Positions 1 to 8,733 of a stretch of 64,000 bases of DNA are shown here, in pieces. Under the pieces are notes generated by a model that did not search any database, was not told the DNA's origin, and saw nothing but the letters and a program-made list of their open reading frames with translations. The stretch covers positions 533,979 through 597,978 of the forward strand of contig BDLO01000001.1 in the NCBI GenBank assembly GCA_001950395.1, written 5' to 3'. This DNA comes from Coriobacteriaceae bacterium EMTCatB1. GTDB taxonomy: Bacteria; Actinomycetota; Coriobacteriia; Anaerosomatales; Anaerosomataceae. The stretch's first letter is position 1, and the number at the start of each line of letters is the position of its first letter. Both the position numbers and the translations under genes were made by a program.

Positions 1-1
1 C

Positions 2-814
2 GCCTTCAAGGCGCTGCTGTTCCTAGCCGCGGGGAGCGTCATCCATGGCGCTGGCACGCAGGACATGCGCGAGATGGGCGGCCTTGCCAAGGCGATGCCT
101 GTCACTGCGGCGTGCTGGACGGCTGGCGCGCTCGCGCTTTCGGGCTGGTGGCCGCTGTCAGGCTTCTTCTCGAAGGACGCTATCGTGGCTGCCGTGGGCC
201 ACGTCTCGTCCGTGGCTTCGGCGGCCTTGATCCTCACGAGCGCGCTCACGGCCCTGTACGTGTGGCGTGCCACCGCGCTCGCGTTCCTGGGAAGCCGGCG
301 AAGCGATCAGCACGCGCACGAGTCGGGGATCGCCATGGCGGCCCCCCTCGCTGTGCTCGCGGTCCTCGCGGTGGGTCTCGGGTGGTTCGGACGCCCCTTC
401 TTCGAGCTGCTGAGCGCGGAGGAGGCGCATCCAGCGGCGGCCACCATCGCCCTGGCAGTGGTCGCTGTGGCTGCGGGCACTGCAGCGGCGTTCGCGTGGT
501 GGGCGCGAGGGAGGGAAGCGCCCGAGTCCGGCGTCTGCGGCTCGGCGTGGGACCGCGTACGGGCCGGGTTCGGGGTCGACGCTGCGCTTCAGGCGGTGAC
601 GGTGCGTCCGGTGCTCGCGCTCGCGCGCTGGCTAGACGACGTGGCTGACGAGCGCATCATCGACCGACTCGCGGAAGGCTCCGGGAAGCTCGCCGTTGCA
701 GCCGGTGGCGCGCTCGCGAAGCTGCAGAGCGGGGAGGCGGACGTGTACGCGTCCTTCGTCGCCGTCGGTTTCGTCGTGCTAGCTGCGATCGTGCTGTGGG
801 CAGGAGGGCGGTGA
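2..814 (+). CDS. nuoL: NADH-quinone oxidoreductase subunit L, C-terminal part (5' end outside window)
   Basis: The reading frame is open from base 2, so only about the last 270 residues of a family that usually has 600-650 are present. The first residues read FKALLFLAAGSVIHG, the classic NuoL motif in a discontinuous transmembrane helix of the antiporter-like channel. It is followed by further hydrophobic segments and the GxxPLSGFFSKD region. NuoL is the distal proton-pumping membrane subunit of respiratory complex I. The stop TGA overlaps the start region of nuoM, as expected for a translationally coupled nuo operon. The end of the operon continues as nuoM and nuoN. Confidence 0.95.
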   Translation, partial: AFKALLFLAAGSVIHGAGTQDMREMGGLAKAMPVTAACWTAGALALSGWWPLSGFFSKDAIVAAVGHVSSVASAALILTSALTALYVWRATALAFLGSRRSDQHAHESGIAMAAPLAVLAVLAVGLGWFGRPFFELLSAEEAHPAAATIALAVVAVAAGTAAAFAWWARGREAPESGVCGSAWDRVRAGFGVDAALQAVTVRPVLALARWLDDVADERIIDRLAEGSGKLAVAAGGALAKLQSGEADVYASFVAVGFVVLAAIVLWAGGR

Positions 815-816
815 CG

Positions 817-2262
817 GTGACGCTGCTCGCTTTGGTAGCTCTTCCGTTCGTCGGGGCGATCCTCGTGGCGCTCCTCGGCGAACGCCTCGCGCCGTCGCGC
901 TTCATCTCGCTCGCAGCGGCGCTCGCGGAAGCTGCGCTCGCTGGCGTCGCGATCGCCGACATGAGCGGACGCATCGTGCCGTCCTTGTCGTGGGCGCCGG
1001 GAGGGATCTTGGGCATGGTCCCGCTCTCGCTTGCACTCGACGGGTTGAGCGCGCCGCTCGTCGCTCTCACTGCGCTTCTGGCGGTCGTGGCGACGCTCGC
1101 GTCCTGGGGCATCGCCGACCGGCCGCGCGCTCATCACGCGTTGCTGCTCGCCCTCGAAGGCGCCGTGATGTGCGTGTTCCTGGCGGCCGACCTCGTGCTC
1201 TTCTACGTGGCGTGGGAGGCCGTCCTCATCCCGATGTACTTCCTGATCGGGCTGTGGGGCCACGAGAACCGGAAGCACGCCGCTACGAAGTTCTTCCTGT
1301 TCACCTTCGTGGGGTCGGCCTTCATGCTCATCGGCGTTTTGGCTGCCATCAGCGGCACGGGCGCGACGGTGCTGAGCGACGTGCCTCGCGTGCTGACGCC
1401 GTCGACGCAGCGCCTCGTGTTCTGGCTGATGGCAGCTGGCATGCTGGTGAAGCTGCCCGCGTTTCCGGTGCACACGTGGCTGCCTGAAGCGCACGTGGAG
1501 GCGCCGACAGCCGGTTCGATCATGCTCGCGGGCGTGCTGCTCAAGATGGGCGGCTACGGACTGATGCGCGTCGCCGCGCCGCTGTGTCCTGCGGCATTCG
1601 CTGAAGCGGCGCCGATCCTGTTCGCGTTGGGCGCGATCGGCACGGTGTACGGAGCCCTGGCAGCGCTCGCTCAGACGGACCTCAAGCGCCTCGTGGCGTA
1701 CTCGTCCGTAGCGCACATGGGGTTCGTGCTCGTGGCGCTCGCGACGGGCACGGCGATGGGGTTCGCCGCTGCCATGCTGGTAATGGTAAGCCACGGGCTG
1801 GTGGCCGGGTTAGCGTTCTTCCTCGTGGGCTCGCTTGCCGACCGCACGCACACGCGACACATCGCAGAGCTTCGAGGGCTGGGTGGATCCGTGCCCCGCT
1901 GGTCGACGCTGTTCGTGTTCACGTCGCTTGCAAGCCTCGGGCTTCCCGCGCTGTCTGGGTTCCCAGGTGAGCTTATGTCGGTTCTCGAGGCGTTCAAGGC
2001 GTTCGAGTGGTGGTCGGTCGCGGCAGTAGCGGGCGTCCTGTTGGCCGCGACGTACAACCTCCGTGCCGTTCGGGCGGTGGTGTACGGCGAGCCCGTCGAG
2101 CGCTGGGCGTCGCTCGCCGACGTGAGCGTGCGCGAGATGCTGGCAGCAGCGCCGCTGGTGCTCGGCATCGTAGTGCTTGGCGTCTGGCCTGGCGTGGTGA
2201 CCGCGATGACCGAGCCCGCCGTCGCCACCATCGTGCAGCTCGTGCAAGGAGGTGTCCGGTGA
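817..2262 (+). CDS. nuoM: NADH-quinone oxidoreductase subunit M
   Basis: Proton-pumping antiporter-like subunit of complex I, 481 residues, a typical length, with about 14 membrane helices. The key glutamate lies in AWEAVLIPMY (about E134, equivalent to E. coli E144). The pumping lysine is in MLVKLPAFPVHTWLPEAH (about K212). PTAGSIMLAGVLLKMGGYG is diagnostic for NuoM. GTG at 817 is preferred because AGGAGG at 802-807 lies nine bases upstream; GTG 811, overlapping the nuoL stop, is the alternative. It is coupled to nuoL upstream and nuoN downstream. Confidence 0.96.
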   Translation: MTLLALVALPFVGAILVALLGERLAPSRFISLAAALAEAALAGVAIADMSGRIVPSLSWAPGGILGMVPLSLALDGLSAPLVALTALLAVVATLASWGIADRPRAHHALLLALEGAVMCVFLAADLVLFYVAWEAVLIPMYFLIGLWGHENRKHAATKFFLFTFVGSAFMLIGVLAAISGTGATVLSDVPRVLTPSTQRLVFWLMAAGMLVKLPAFPVHTWLPEAHVEAPTAGSIMLAGVLLKMGGYGLMRVAAPLCPAAFAEAAPILFALGAIGTVYGALAALAQTDLKRLVAYSSVAHMGFVLVALATGTAMGFAAAMLVMVSHGLVAGLAFFLVGSLADRTHTRHIAELRGLGGSVPRWSTLFVFTSLASLGLPALSGFPGELMSVLEAFKAFEWWSVAAVAGVLLAATYNLRAVRAVVYGEPVERWASLADVSVREMLAAAPLVLGIVVLGVWPGVVTAMTEPAVATIVQLVQGGVR

Positions 2263-3719
2263 GCGTGCTCGGCGGTTGGGTGACCGATGCAGCCGGGCTG
2301 TTCTGGCTGCCAGGCGTGCTCGTGCTCAGCGCAGCGGCGATCGCGGTCTTGGTCGATGCGTTCGGGCGCACCGGTGCGGCTGTGCGGCTTGTCGCGCTCG
2401 CGTCCGTGCTCGCTGCCGGGCTGTCTGCCGTCGCGGCGTGGAGCACGCAGCTTCGCCCTGCGGTTCCCGGCGTGTACGGGGGCGGAGGGCTTGCGGGCTG
2501 CGCGGCGGTCGTCTACCTCGTTGCGGCTGCATCGCTCCTGTCGAGCTTGGATGGCATTGGCGAGAGCCGTCGAGGAGGCGTGGCTGCGCTCATCGGCCTT
2601 GGCGCCGTTGCGTGCCAGGTGCTCGCAGGTGCCGTCGACCTCGTCGTCATGGCAATCGCGCTCGAGACGGTCGCGGTGGTGAGCTACGGGCTCGTTGCCG
2701 CAGGCCGCGGCAACGTCTCTCGCGAGGTCGGCATGCGATACCTTATGCAGGGCTCGGTGGCCGCCGGGTTTCTCGTGTTCGCTCTTGCAGCCGTGGTCGG
2801 CCTCGGTGCCGGTCAGACCGGGTACGAGCGGCTCGTTGAAGTCGTTTCTGGGTCACCAGGCGCAGCCGCAAGCGTGACGGGCATCCTTGTGCTTGTTGCG
2901 TTGGCGTTCAAGGCTGGCGCGTTCCCGCTTCACTCCTGGGTGCCGGATGCGTATGAGGTGGTGGAGCCTGGAGCGGGCGTGTTCCTGGCCGGTGCTCCGA
3001 AGATCGCCGCCGTCCTCGCTGTGTGGGTGCTCTTCGCAAGGAGCGTCTGGGCGCAAGAGTCGTTCCAGAACCTTCGCGTGGCCCTCGCAGTCATGGCGGC
3101 CGCTTCCATCGTGTTCGGGAACTTTGCCGCGCTCAAGCAGCGTGACGTGGGCAGGATGCTCGGCTACTCGGCGATCGCGCAGGTCGGATACGCGCTTGTC
3201 GGCGTCGTCGCGGGCGCCGTCGGCACCCCGCTTCTGGTCGCCGCGTACGCGATCGCAGTCGCAGTCGCGTTCGGGTGTGTGGCTGCGCTGCAGGCCGGAA
3301 GGGCCAAGGGGCGTTCGCTCGACGACGTCAAAGGCATAGCGATGTCGCGGCCGGTGCTTGCCGCGGTGATGTCGGTAGCCATGCTCTCGCTGACCGGAAT
3401 ACCGCTGACGCTGGGCTTCCTCGGCAAGCTGTGGGTGTTCTACGCGGCGGTCAATGCGGGGTGGACGTGGCTTGCGCTCGTAGGCGCTATCGGATCGGTG
3501 GTCTCGTTCGGCTACTATGGCAAGGTCATCCAGGCGATGTACTTCTCAGAGCCCGAACAGCGCGCCGATGAAGTCGCAGCGCCGCAGCCAGCCGATGAAA
3601 TGGAAGGGCGACGCGGTCGCGTGTGGCCGTTCGCGCTGCTGGCTGCACTCCTTGTGGTGGCGGGCACGATACCGCTCGCGACTGGATTCGAGTGGGTGCT
3701 CCGCGTCTTGAGCGTGTGA
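2259..3719 (+). CDS. nuoN: NADH-quinone oxidoreductase subunit N
   Basis: Antiporter-like membrane subunit of complex I, 486 residues. The segment LAFKAGAFPLHSWVPDAYEV (lysine near residue 218) and the following GAPKIAAVL are characteristic of NuoN. GTG at 2259 overlaps the nuoM stop by four bases and has AAGGAGG at 2246-2252, six bases away. An internal polar stretch near the C-terminus, rich in Gln/Glu, forms a loop before the last helix. It is the last gene of the operon; the next gene is about 190 bases away. Confidence 0.95.
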   Translation: MSVLGGWVTDAAGLFWLPGVLVLSAAAIAVLVDAFGRTGAAVRLVALASVLAAGLSAVAAWSTQLRPAVPGVYGGGGLAGCAAVVYLVAAASLLSSLDGIGESRRGGVAALIGLGAVACQVLAGAVDLVVMAIALETVAVVSYGLVAAGRGNVSREVGMRYLMQGSVAAGFLVFALAAVVGLGAGQTGYERLVEVVSGSPGAAASVTGILVLVALAFKAGAFPLHSWVPDAYEVVEPGAGVFLAGAPKIAAVLAVWVLFARSVWAQESFQNLRVALAVMAAASIVFGNFAALKQRDVGRMLGYSAIAQVGYALVGVVAGAVGTPLLVAAYAIAVAVAFGCVAALQAGRAKGRSLDDVKGIAMSRPVLAAVMSVAMLSLTGIPLTLGFLGKLWVFYAAVNAGWTWLALVGAIGSVVSFGYYGKVIQAMYFSEPEQRADEVAAPQPADEMEGRRGRVWPFALLAALLVVAGTIPLATGFEWVLRVLSV

Positions 3720-3750
3720 CAGCCGCTCAGAACCCCGAACGAGCGGAGTA

Positions 3751-3779
3751 TTGCATTTCCTGAACGAGCGCGCTACGAT
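3751..3779 (+). promoter_or_regulatory. Sigma-70-type promoter for a short leader or small RNA
   Basis: TTGCAT at 3751-3756 and TACGAT at 3774-3779 are separated by exactly 17 bases. The expected start of transcription (about 3786) coincides with the first base of a UUCG hairpin. Confidence 0.6.
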
Positions 3780-3785
3780 GCGCTC

Positions 3786-3849
3786 GGTTGCTTCGGCAAC
3801 CCCCTTACCCCTGAGCCTCAAGGTGCCGGCCTTGGGGCTCCCCCTTTTT
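3786..3849 (+). ncRNA. Short two-hairpin RNA ending in an intrinsic terminator (attenuator leader or small RNA)
   Basis: Hairpin 1 is a perfect 6-bp stem with a TTCG loop (3786-3801). A C-rich linker follows. Hairpin 2 has an 11-bp stem with one GU pair, GAGCCTCAAGG against CCTTGGGGCTC (3813-3840), followed by CCCC and five T (3845-3849), a rho-independent terminator. Together with the promoter at 3751 this makes a complete 64-nt transcription unit. It may also end nuoN transcripts or control read-through into the FlgM-like gene. I do not recognise a riboswitch class in it. Confidence 0.5.
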
Positions 3850-3910
3850 CTGGGGTTTTCCCACCTTCTCTCTCAAGCGACGGCATCTCGATGCCGATAT
3901 ATCCCGCATC

Positions 3911-4168
3911 ATGATGATCTCCGACGAACAAGTGCGCCGCGCAGCAGAATACCTCCGGGCGCGCCCAGATCAGCAGGACTGCAGCGCACTTTCACCGTGT
4001 GTCGACGAGAGTCTCTTGGCGCGTGCCGTGCGTGCCGCGCTCTCAGCGCCCGAGATACGCATCGACCGCGTGCGACAGGCAGCGTACGTGGCCGACGGCT
4101 ACCTGCCAGATCCGGACACCGTCGCCGCGAAGTTGATCGGGCGGGTCATCTCCGACAGCATCCGGTGA
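3911..4168 (+). CDS. FlgM-like small protein (anti-sigma-28-like)
   Basis: An 85-residue protein. Its C-terminal half has the spacing of FlgM: a charged helix with RIDRVRQAAYVADGYLPD, then DTVAAKLIGRVI, matching the family pattern in which an R..V..LR segment is followed by a G-Y-x-V/P-D turn and a final A.KLL..L helix that binds sigma-28. The N-terminal half has no FlgM counterpart I can see. No flagellar gene or sigma factor lies nearby. The next clear gene encodes PilB, so it may act on another sigma factor or be a FlgM relative linked to pili. There is no clear ribosome-binding site; ATG 3914 is an alternative start. Family assignment is tentative. Confidence 0.55.
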   Translation: MMISDEQVRRAAEYLRARPDQQDCSALSPCVDESLLARAVRAALSAPEIRIDRVRQAAYVADGYLPDPDTVAAKLIGRVISDSIR

Positions 4169-4206
4169 CCGACCGCGGTCCCTGCTCGGTCGTGTCGCTC
4201 CTCCTC

Positions 4207-4215
4207 TGCTAGCAT
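4207..4215 (+). promoter_or_regulatory. Extended -10 promoter for the small membrane gene and pilB
   Basis: TGCTAGCAT fits the TGCTANNNT pattern seen at several other gene starts in this window. No good -35 is visible. It lies about 34 bases upstream of GTG 4249. Confidence 0.4.
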
Positions 4216-4248
4216 GGACGCTGAGGCGTTCTCGCGAAGGAGGCATAC

Positions 4249-4533
4249 GTGTCGAAACGGCTCGTGCGGCTCGGTCTCACCATCTGCATGGATCTGCTCG
4301 TGCTGGCGGCCATCGTTGCGACGGGCGGGCTGGTCATACGGTTCTTCGGAGCCTTGGCGTCGTCAACGGTAGGCGAGCTGCTGAGGCCAATCACGGACGC
4401 TGTGCGTCTTCCGCTCGGGCTCGGGGGTATCAAGACACCGTACGGCGGTGTGTTCGACCTGGATGCCGCGGCGACGGTCGCAGCGGCGCTGTTCGTCGAG
4501 TGGGTGCTCGCTGGCGTGCGTCGTCGCTCGTGA
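4249..4533 (+). CDS. Small membrane protein of unknown function
   Basis: 94 residues that I do not recognise. There is an N-terminal transmembrane segment (about residues 9-38), a short polar loop containing LPLGLGGIKTPYGGVFDLD, a second hydrophobic segment (about 72-90) and a basic RRRS tail. AAGGAGG at 4237-4243 sits five bases before GTG 4249. The gene is followed within 12 bases by pilB and is probably co-transcribed with it. A role near the pilus machinery is only an inference from position. Confidence 0.65.
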   Translation: MSKRLVRLGLTICMDLLVLAAIVATGGLVIRFFGALASSTVGELLRPITDAVRLPLGLGGIKTPYGGVFDLDAAATVAAALFVEWVLAGVRRRS

Positions 4534-4545
4534 CGGGAGGGTGTC

Positions 4546-6207
4546 GTGTCGTACACACGTGAGAGGCTTGGCGAGTTGCTCGTGCGTGCGGGGAAGATCA
4601 GCGAGGGCCAGCTCGCTTCAGCGCTCGCGGTCCAGGCCGCTGAGGGCGGCAAGCTCGGACAGGTGCTCGTTCGCCAGCTCGTCCTCGATGAAGACGAGAT
4701 CGCGCAGACCCTTGCCGATCAAAAAGGGCTGGAGTACGTCCGGCTCACGTCGTTCCCGATTGACCGCGACGCCGCGATACAGATACCAGAGCGGCTTGCA
4801 CGCAAGCGCTTGGTGATCCCGATCGCCTATCGCGGCGAATCGATTGTTCTTGCGATGGCAGACCCGCTCGACGTCGAAGCCATCGACGACGTGCAGCTTA
4901 CAACGCGCCGGCCCGTCATGCCTGTCGTGGCGACGCCCACGCAGATCCAGTACGCCATCGAGAAGTACCTCGCCTCTGCCGACGCGCTGCAAGACGTCGT
5001 GCAGACCGTCGCTCCTGAGGAAGAGGAGGCGGTGCAGGTCGAGGAGGACGCGCCTGTGGTGCGCCTCGTGAACCAGATCATCCGCGAGGCCGCCATGGAC
5101 CAGGCGAGCGACATCCACATCGAGCCCGGCGAGCATTCGGTGCGGGTGCGTTTCCGCGTCGACGGGGTGCTTCACGAGCGGATGCAGCTGCCGCTCTCAG
5201 CGCGACCGGGGCTGACCTCGCGCGTGAAGATTATGGCGGACATGGACATCTCGGAGCGGCGACGCCCTCAGGACGGGCGCATCGCCGTGACTGTGAACAA
5301 CCGGCCTGTGGACATCCGCGTCGCCACCCTGCCGACGCCAGCAGGCGAGTCGATCGTCTTGAGGATACTCAACCACGACGTGAGTCTGCGGACGCTCGAG
5401 GACCTCGGGATGGGGGCTGACCACCTCGAGACGATGCGGCGCTTCCTGGCCCGGCCGTGGGGAGCCGTCCTCGTGTCGGGCCCGACTGGCTCAGGCAAGA
5501 CGACCACGCTCTACGCGGGGCTCACGAGGATCAACGAGCCGACGCGCAAGATCATCACGATCGAGGACCCGATCGAGTACCGCATTCCCGGCATCACGCA
5601 GATGAGCGTGAATCCCGGCATCGGGCTCACGTTCGCTGCGCTGCTTCGCACGGTGTTGCGCGCGGACCCTGACGTGGTGTTGGTGGGGGAGATCCGCGAC
5701 CCGGAGACGGCAGAGATCGCCATCCGTGCGGCGCTGACGGGCCACCTCATGCTGTCTTCGATACACACGAACGACGCTCCGTCTGCCTTGACTCGGCTCG
5801 TGGACATGGAGGTCGAGCCGTACATCACGTCGTCGGCGCTCGTCGGAGTGGTCGCGCAGCGTCTGGCGCGCCGTCTGTGTCCGAAGTGCAAGAAGCGCTA
5901 CAAGGTCGCACCAGAGACCGCGCTTGCCGCGGGGTTCTCGGAAGAAGAGGTGGCTGGCGGGCTTCGGTTGTATCGTGCGGTGGGATGCGACGAGTGCTCA
6001 GGCACCGGATACCGGGGCAGGATCGGCCTGTTCGAGATCATGGAGATGAACGAGGAGACCCGGCGGTTGTTCCTGCGTGAAGCGCCTGCTGAGCAGCTCC
6101 GGGTCGCAGCTATCGAGGCGGGCATGCGGACGTTGCGCCGAGACGCGCTCGACAAGGTGAAGGCAGGGGTGACTTCGCTCGAAGAGGTTGCTCGCGTCGT
6201 CGTGTGA
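4546..6207 (+). CDS. pilB: Type IV pilus / type II secretion assembly ATPase
   Basis: 553 residues, the full length for PilB/GspE. The N-terminal MshEN-type domain (about 1-150) contains the usual LGQLLV..G.I...QL and DPLD elements. The ATPase core has Walker A GPTGSGKTT at about residue 312, the Asp box, Walker B with LRADPDVVLVGEIRDPETA and the His box HLMLSSIHTNDA. A tetracysteine zinc site (CPKC and CDEC) follows. The cytoplasmic hexamer powers pilin extrusion at the inner membrane. No pilin, pilC, pilT or pilM-Q gene is in the window, so this copy is an orphan here. GTG 4546 follows GGGAGG by five bases. Confidence 0.93.
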   Translation: MSYTRERLGELLVRAGKISEGQLASALAVQAAEGGKLGQVLVRQLVLDEDEIAQTLADQKGLEYVRLTSFPIDRDAAIQIPERLARKRLVIPIAYRGESIVLAMADPLDVEAIDDVQLTTRRPVMPVVATPTQIQYAIEKYLASADALQDVVQTVAPEEEEAVQVEEDAPVVRLVNQIIREAAMDQASDIHIEPGEHSVRVRFRVDGVLHERMQLPLSARPGLTSRVKIMADMDISERRRPQDGRIAVTVNNRPVDIRVATLPTPAGESIVLRILNHDVSLRTLEDLGMGADHLETMRRFLARPWGAVLVSGPTGSGKTTTLYAGLTRINEPTRKIITIEDPIEYRIPGITQMSVNPGIGLTFAALLRTVLRADPDVVLVGEIRDPETAEIAIRAALTGHLMLSSIHTNDAPSALTRLVDMEVEPYITSSALVGVVAQRLARRLCPKCKKRYKVAPETALAAGFSEEEVAGGLRLYRAVGCDECSGTGYRGRIGLFEIMEMNEETRRLFLREAPAEQLRVAAIEAGMRTLRRDALDKVKAGVTSLEEVARVVV

Positions 6208-6221
6208 GAGAAGGGTGCGAG

Positions 6222-7433
6222 ATGCCGACATCTGAGCGGGACACGCCGCGAGCGATCCTCATGGTGCTCGACAGCGTCGGCGCCGGTGCGCTGCCCGACG
6301 CTGCGGATTACGGCGACGAGGGCTCGAACACGCTCGCGAACACGGCTCGCGCCGTCGGCGGGCTCGCGCTTCCGAACCTGCAAAGGATGGGGCTCGGCAA
6401 CGTCACGGACATCCTCGGCGTGCCGCCGACGGACGCTCCGGAAGCGTCCTGGGGACGCTGCCGCGAGCGGTCCGCGGGGAAGGACACGACGACCGGTCAC
6501 TGGGAGATGATGGGGCTCGTCCTCGAGCGAGCCTTCCCGACGTATCCTGACGGCTTCCCGCCCGACGTGATCGAGGAGTTCGTGCGCCGCACCGGTGTCC
6601 CGGGCGTGCTCGGCAACAAGGCAGCCAGCGGCACCGTCATCATCCAGGAGTACGGCGACGAGCACGTGGAAACTGGCAAGCCGATCGTTTACACCTCGGC
6701 CGACTCGGTGTTCCAGGTTGCGGCTCACGAGGAAGCGTTCGGGCTGGACCGGCTCTACGAGGTGTGCGAGATCGCGCGTGGCATGCTCACGGGCGACCAC
6801 TGCGTAGGCCGCGTCATCGCGCGCCCGTTCGTCGGGCCGGACGAGTCGGGGCGGTACGTGAGGACCCACCGGCGTCGCGATTACGCCGTGAAGCCGTTCG
6901 AGAAGACGGTGCTCGACATCCTTCGGGACAACGGGCACGCAGTCTTCGGCGTCGGGAAGATCGGCGACATCTTCGCGTGGCAGGGGGTCGATTCGTCGCC
7001 GCACGTCACGGACAACATGGACGCCGTGAACAAGCTGCTCGACGAAATCCGCCGTCCCGAGGACGGCTTCGTCTTCGCGAATCTCGTCGACTTCGACATG
7101 CTGTGGGGGCACCGGAACGACGCGCAAGCGTACGCGCGCGGCCTCGAGGCCGTCGATGCTCGCATCCCGGAGATCCTCGACGCGATGGCGCCTGGCGACC
7201 TGCTGATCATCACGGCGGACCACGGGTGCGATCCCACGACGCCATCGACGGACCACAGCCGTGAGCACGCGCCGCTGATCGCGAAGATCAAGGGCGTGGA
7301 CTCTGGTCGCGACCTGGGAACCCGATCGACGTTCGCAGACGTGGGAGAGACGGTGCTCGACTTCTACGGCCTGGCGGGAGCGTGCGGCCGCGGAACCTCG
7401 TTCCTCGATGAGGTGAGAGGAGCTGCGTCATGA
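6222..7433 (+). CDS. deoB: Phosphopentomutase
   Basis: 403 residues, the usual size. It interconverts ribose/deoxyribose 1-phosphate and 5-phosphate in nucleoside salvage. The N-terminal metal-binding motif reads LMVLDSVGAGALPDAADYGD. The phosphorylated threonine lies in GKDTTTGHWEMMG, and the C-terminal metal ligands are in ITADHGCDPTTPSTDHSRE. ATG 6222 has GAAGGG a few bases upstream and is preferred over the in-frame GTG 6204. Its stop overlaps the start of the pyrimidine phosphorylase gene by four bases, so the phosphorylase product feeds directly into this enzyme. Confidence 0.95.
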   Translation: MPTSERDTPRAILMVLDSVGAGALPDAADYGDEGSNTLANTARAVGGLALPNLQRMGLGNVTDILGVPPTDAPEASWGRCRERSAGKDTTTGHWEMMGLVLERAFPTYPDGFPPDVIEEFVRRTGVPGVLGNKAASGTVIIQEYGDEHVETGKPIVYTSADSVFQVAAHEEAFGLDRLYEVCEIARGMLTGDHCVGRVIARPFVGPDESGRYVRTHRRRDYAVKPFEKTVLDILRDNGHAVFGVGKIGDIFAWQGVDSSPHVTDNMDAVNKLLDEIRRPEDGFVFANLVDFDMLWGHRNDAQAYARGLEAVDARIPEILDAMAPGDLLIITADHGCDPTTPSTDHSREHAPLIAKIKGVDSGRDLGTRSTFADVGETVLDFYGLAGACGRGTSFLDEVRGAAS

Positions 7434-8731
7434 AGAGCCTCGTGGAGCTCATCGAGTGGAAGCGCGACAGCAATCGGCACAGCGAGGACGAGATCGCGCG
7501 CATCGTGCAGGCCTTCACGTCTGGCGAGATGCCCGACTACCAGATGGCAGCGTGGCTGATGGCTGCGTTCCTCAGAGGCCTGGACGCGGACGAGACGGTA
7601 TGGCTCACCCGTGCGATGCGCGACTCCGGCCGCGTCGTGGACTTGAGCAGCGTCGAGGCGCCGGTGGTCGACAAGCACTCGACGGGAGGGGTGGGGGACA
7701 AGACGACGCTCGTCCTTGCTCCGCTGGTGGCGTCGTGCGGAGTCGCGGTCGCGAAGATGAGCGGGCGCGGCCTCGGGCACACGGGCGGGACGCTCGACAA
7801 GCTCGAATCGATCCCCGGATTCCGCGTGGAGATGGAAGTCGAGCAATTCGTCGAGCAGGTGCGCTCGGTGGGCATCGCGGTCATCGCGCAGAGTCCGGAG
7901 ATCTGCCCGGCCGACAAGAAGATGTACGCATTGCGCGACGTCACCGGCACGGTGCCGAGCGTCCCCCTGATCGTCAGCTCGATCCTCTCGAAGAAGGCGG
8001 CAGGCGGCGCGTCCGCGATCGTGCTGGATGTGAAGACCGGGTCCGGCGCTTTCATGAAGACCGAGGAGGAAGCCCGCACGCTTGCTCACGAGCTCCAGCG
8101 CGTGGGCCGCGCGCTGGGGTTGAAGGTGCAGTGCGTGGTGAGCGACATGGACCAGCCGCTCGGCCGCGCCGTCGGCAACGCGCTCGAAGTGTGCGAGGCG
8201 ATCCGCACCCTGCACGGAGACGGACCCGAGGACCTCACCGAGCTCTGCCTGCAGCTCGGCGCCCGGATGCTGCGGCTTGCAGGCGTGGTCGACGACGACG
8301 CCGCGGGGCTCGCGCGCGTGAAGCAGGCGCTTTCAGACGGCAGCGCGCTCGACACCTTCCTGCGGTGGGTGACCGCCCAAGGCGGCGATTCGCGCGTAGC
8401 GGACGACCCTGATCGTCTGCCGCGGTCTGAGTACTCCACCGTGCTTGCCGCGACAGAAGGTGGATTCGTGGCCGGATTCGACGCGGAAGCGGTGGGTCGC
8501 GCGGCTGTCGCGCTCGGCGCAGGCCGTGAGACGAAAGAACAGCCCGTCGACCGGGGGGCCGGCATCGTCCTTGCCGTCAAGCGGGGCGACCGTGTCGACC
8601 GCGGCGACCCCGTCGCGACTCTGTACGCGAGCAGCGTCGAGCGGCTCGAGGCAGGACTCGAGCGCTTGCGCGACGCCGTCCGCCTCTCCGCTGAGCCGCC
8701 TGCCCCGGCCGCGCTGTTCCACGAGGTGTGA
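7430..8731 (+). CDS. pdp: Pyrimidine-nucleoside / thymidine phosphorylase
   Basis: 433 residues. It releases the base from thymidine, uridine or deoxyuridine and forms (deoxy)ribose 1-phosphate. Visible family features are the N-terminal MKSLVELIEWKRDS...E..RI, the phosphate-binding KHSTGGVGDKTT and SGRGLGHTGGTLDKLESIPG, the latter close to a full family signature. The C-terminal PYNP domain contains the R.G.....GD.V..GDP.A..Y segment. The ATG overlaps the deoB stop. deoA is an equally valid name; I cannot separate thymidine-only from broad pyrimidine specificity by eye. Confidence 0.93.
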   Translation: MKSLVELIEWKRDSNRHSEDEIARIVQAFTSGEMPDYQMAAWLMAAFLRGLDADETVWLTRAMRDSGRVVDLSSVEAPVVDKHSTGGVGDKTTLVLAPLVASCGVAVAKMSGRGLGHTGGTLDKLESIPGFRVEMEVEQFVEQVRSVGIAVIAQSPEICPADKKMYALRDVTGTVPSVPLIVSSILSKKAAGGASAIVLDVKTGSGAFMKTEEEARTLAHELQRVGRALGLKVQCVVSDMDQPLGRAVGNALEVCEAIRTLHGDGPEDLTELCLQLGARMLRLAGVVDDDAAGLARVKQALSDGSALDTFLRWVTAQGGDSRVADDPDRLPRSEYSTVLAATEGGFVAGFDAEAVGRAAVALGAGRETKEQPVDRGAGIVLAVKRGDRVDRGDPVATLYASSVERLEAGLERLRDAVRLSAEPPAPAALFHEV

Positions 8732-8733
8732 CC

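Noticed and set aside
589-1794. Long minus-strand open frame opposite nuoM
   Set aside because: It is rich in His, Arg and Glu with no domain and lies wholly antisense to nuoM; GC-rich DNA gives such shadow frames on the opposite strand of most genes here.
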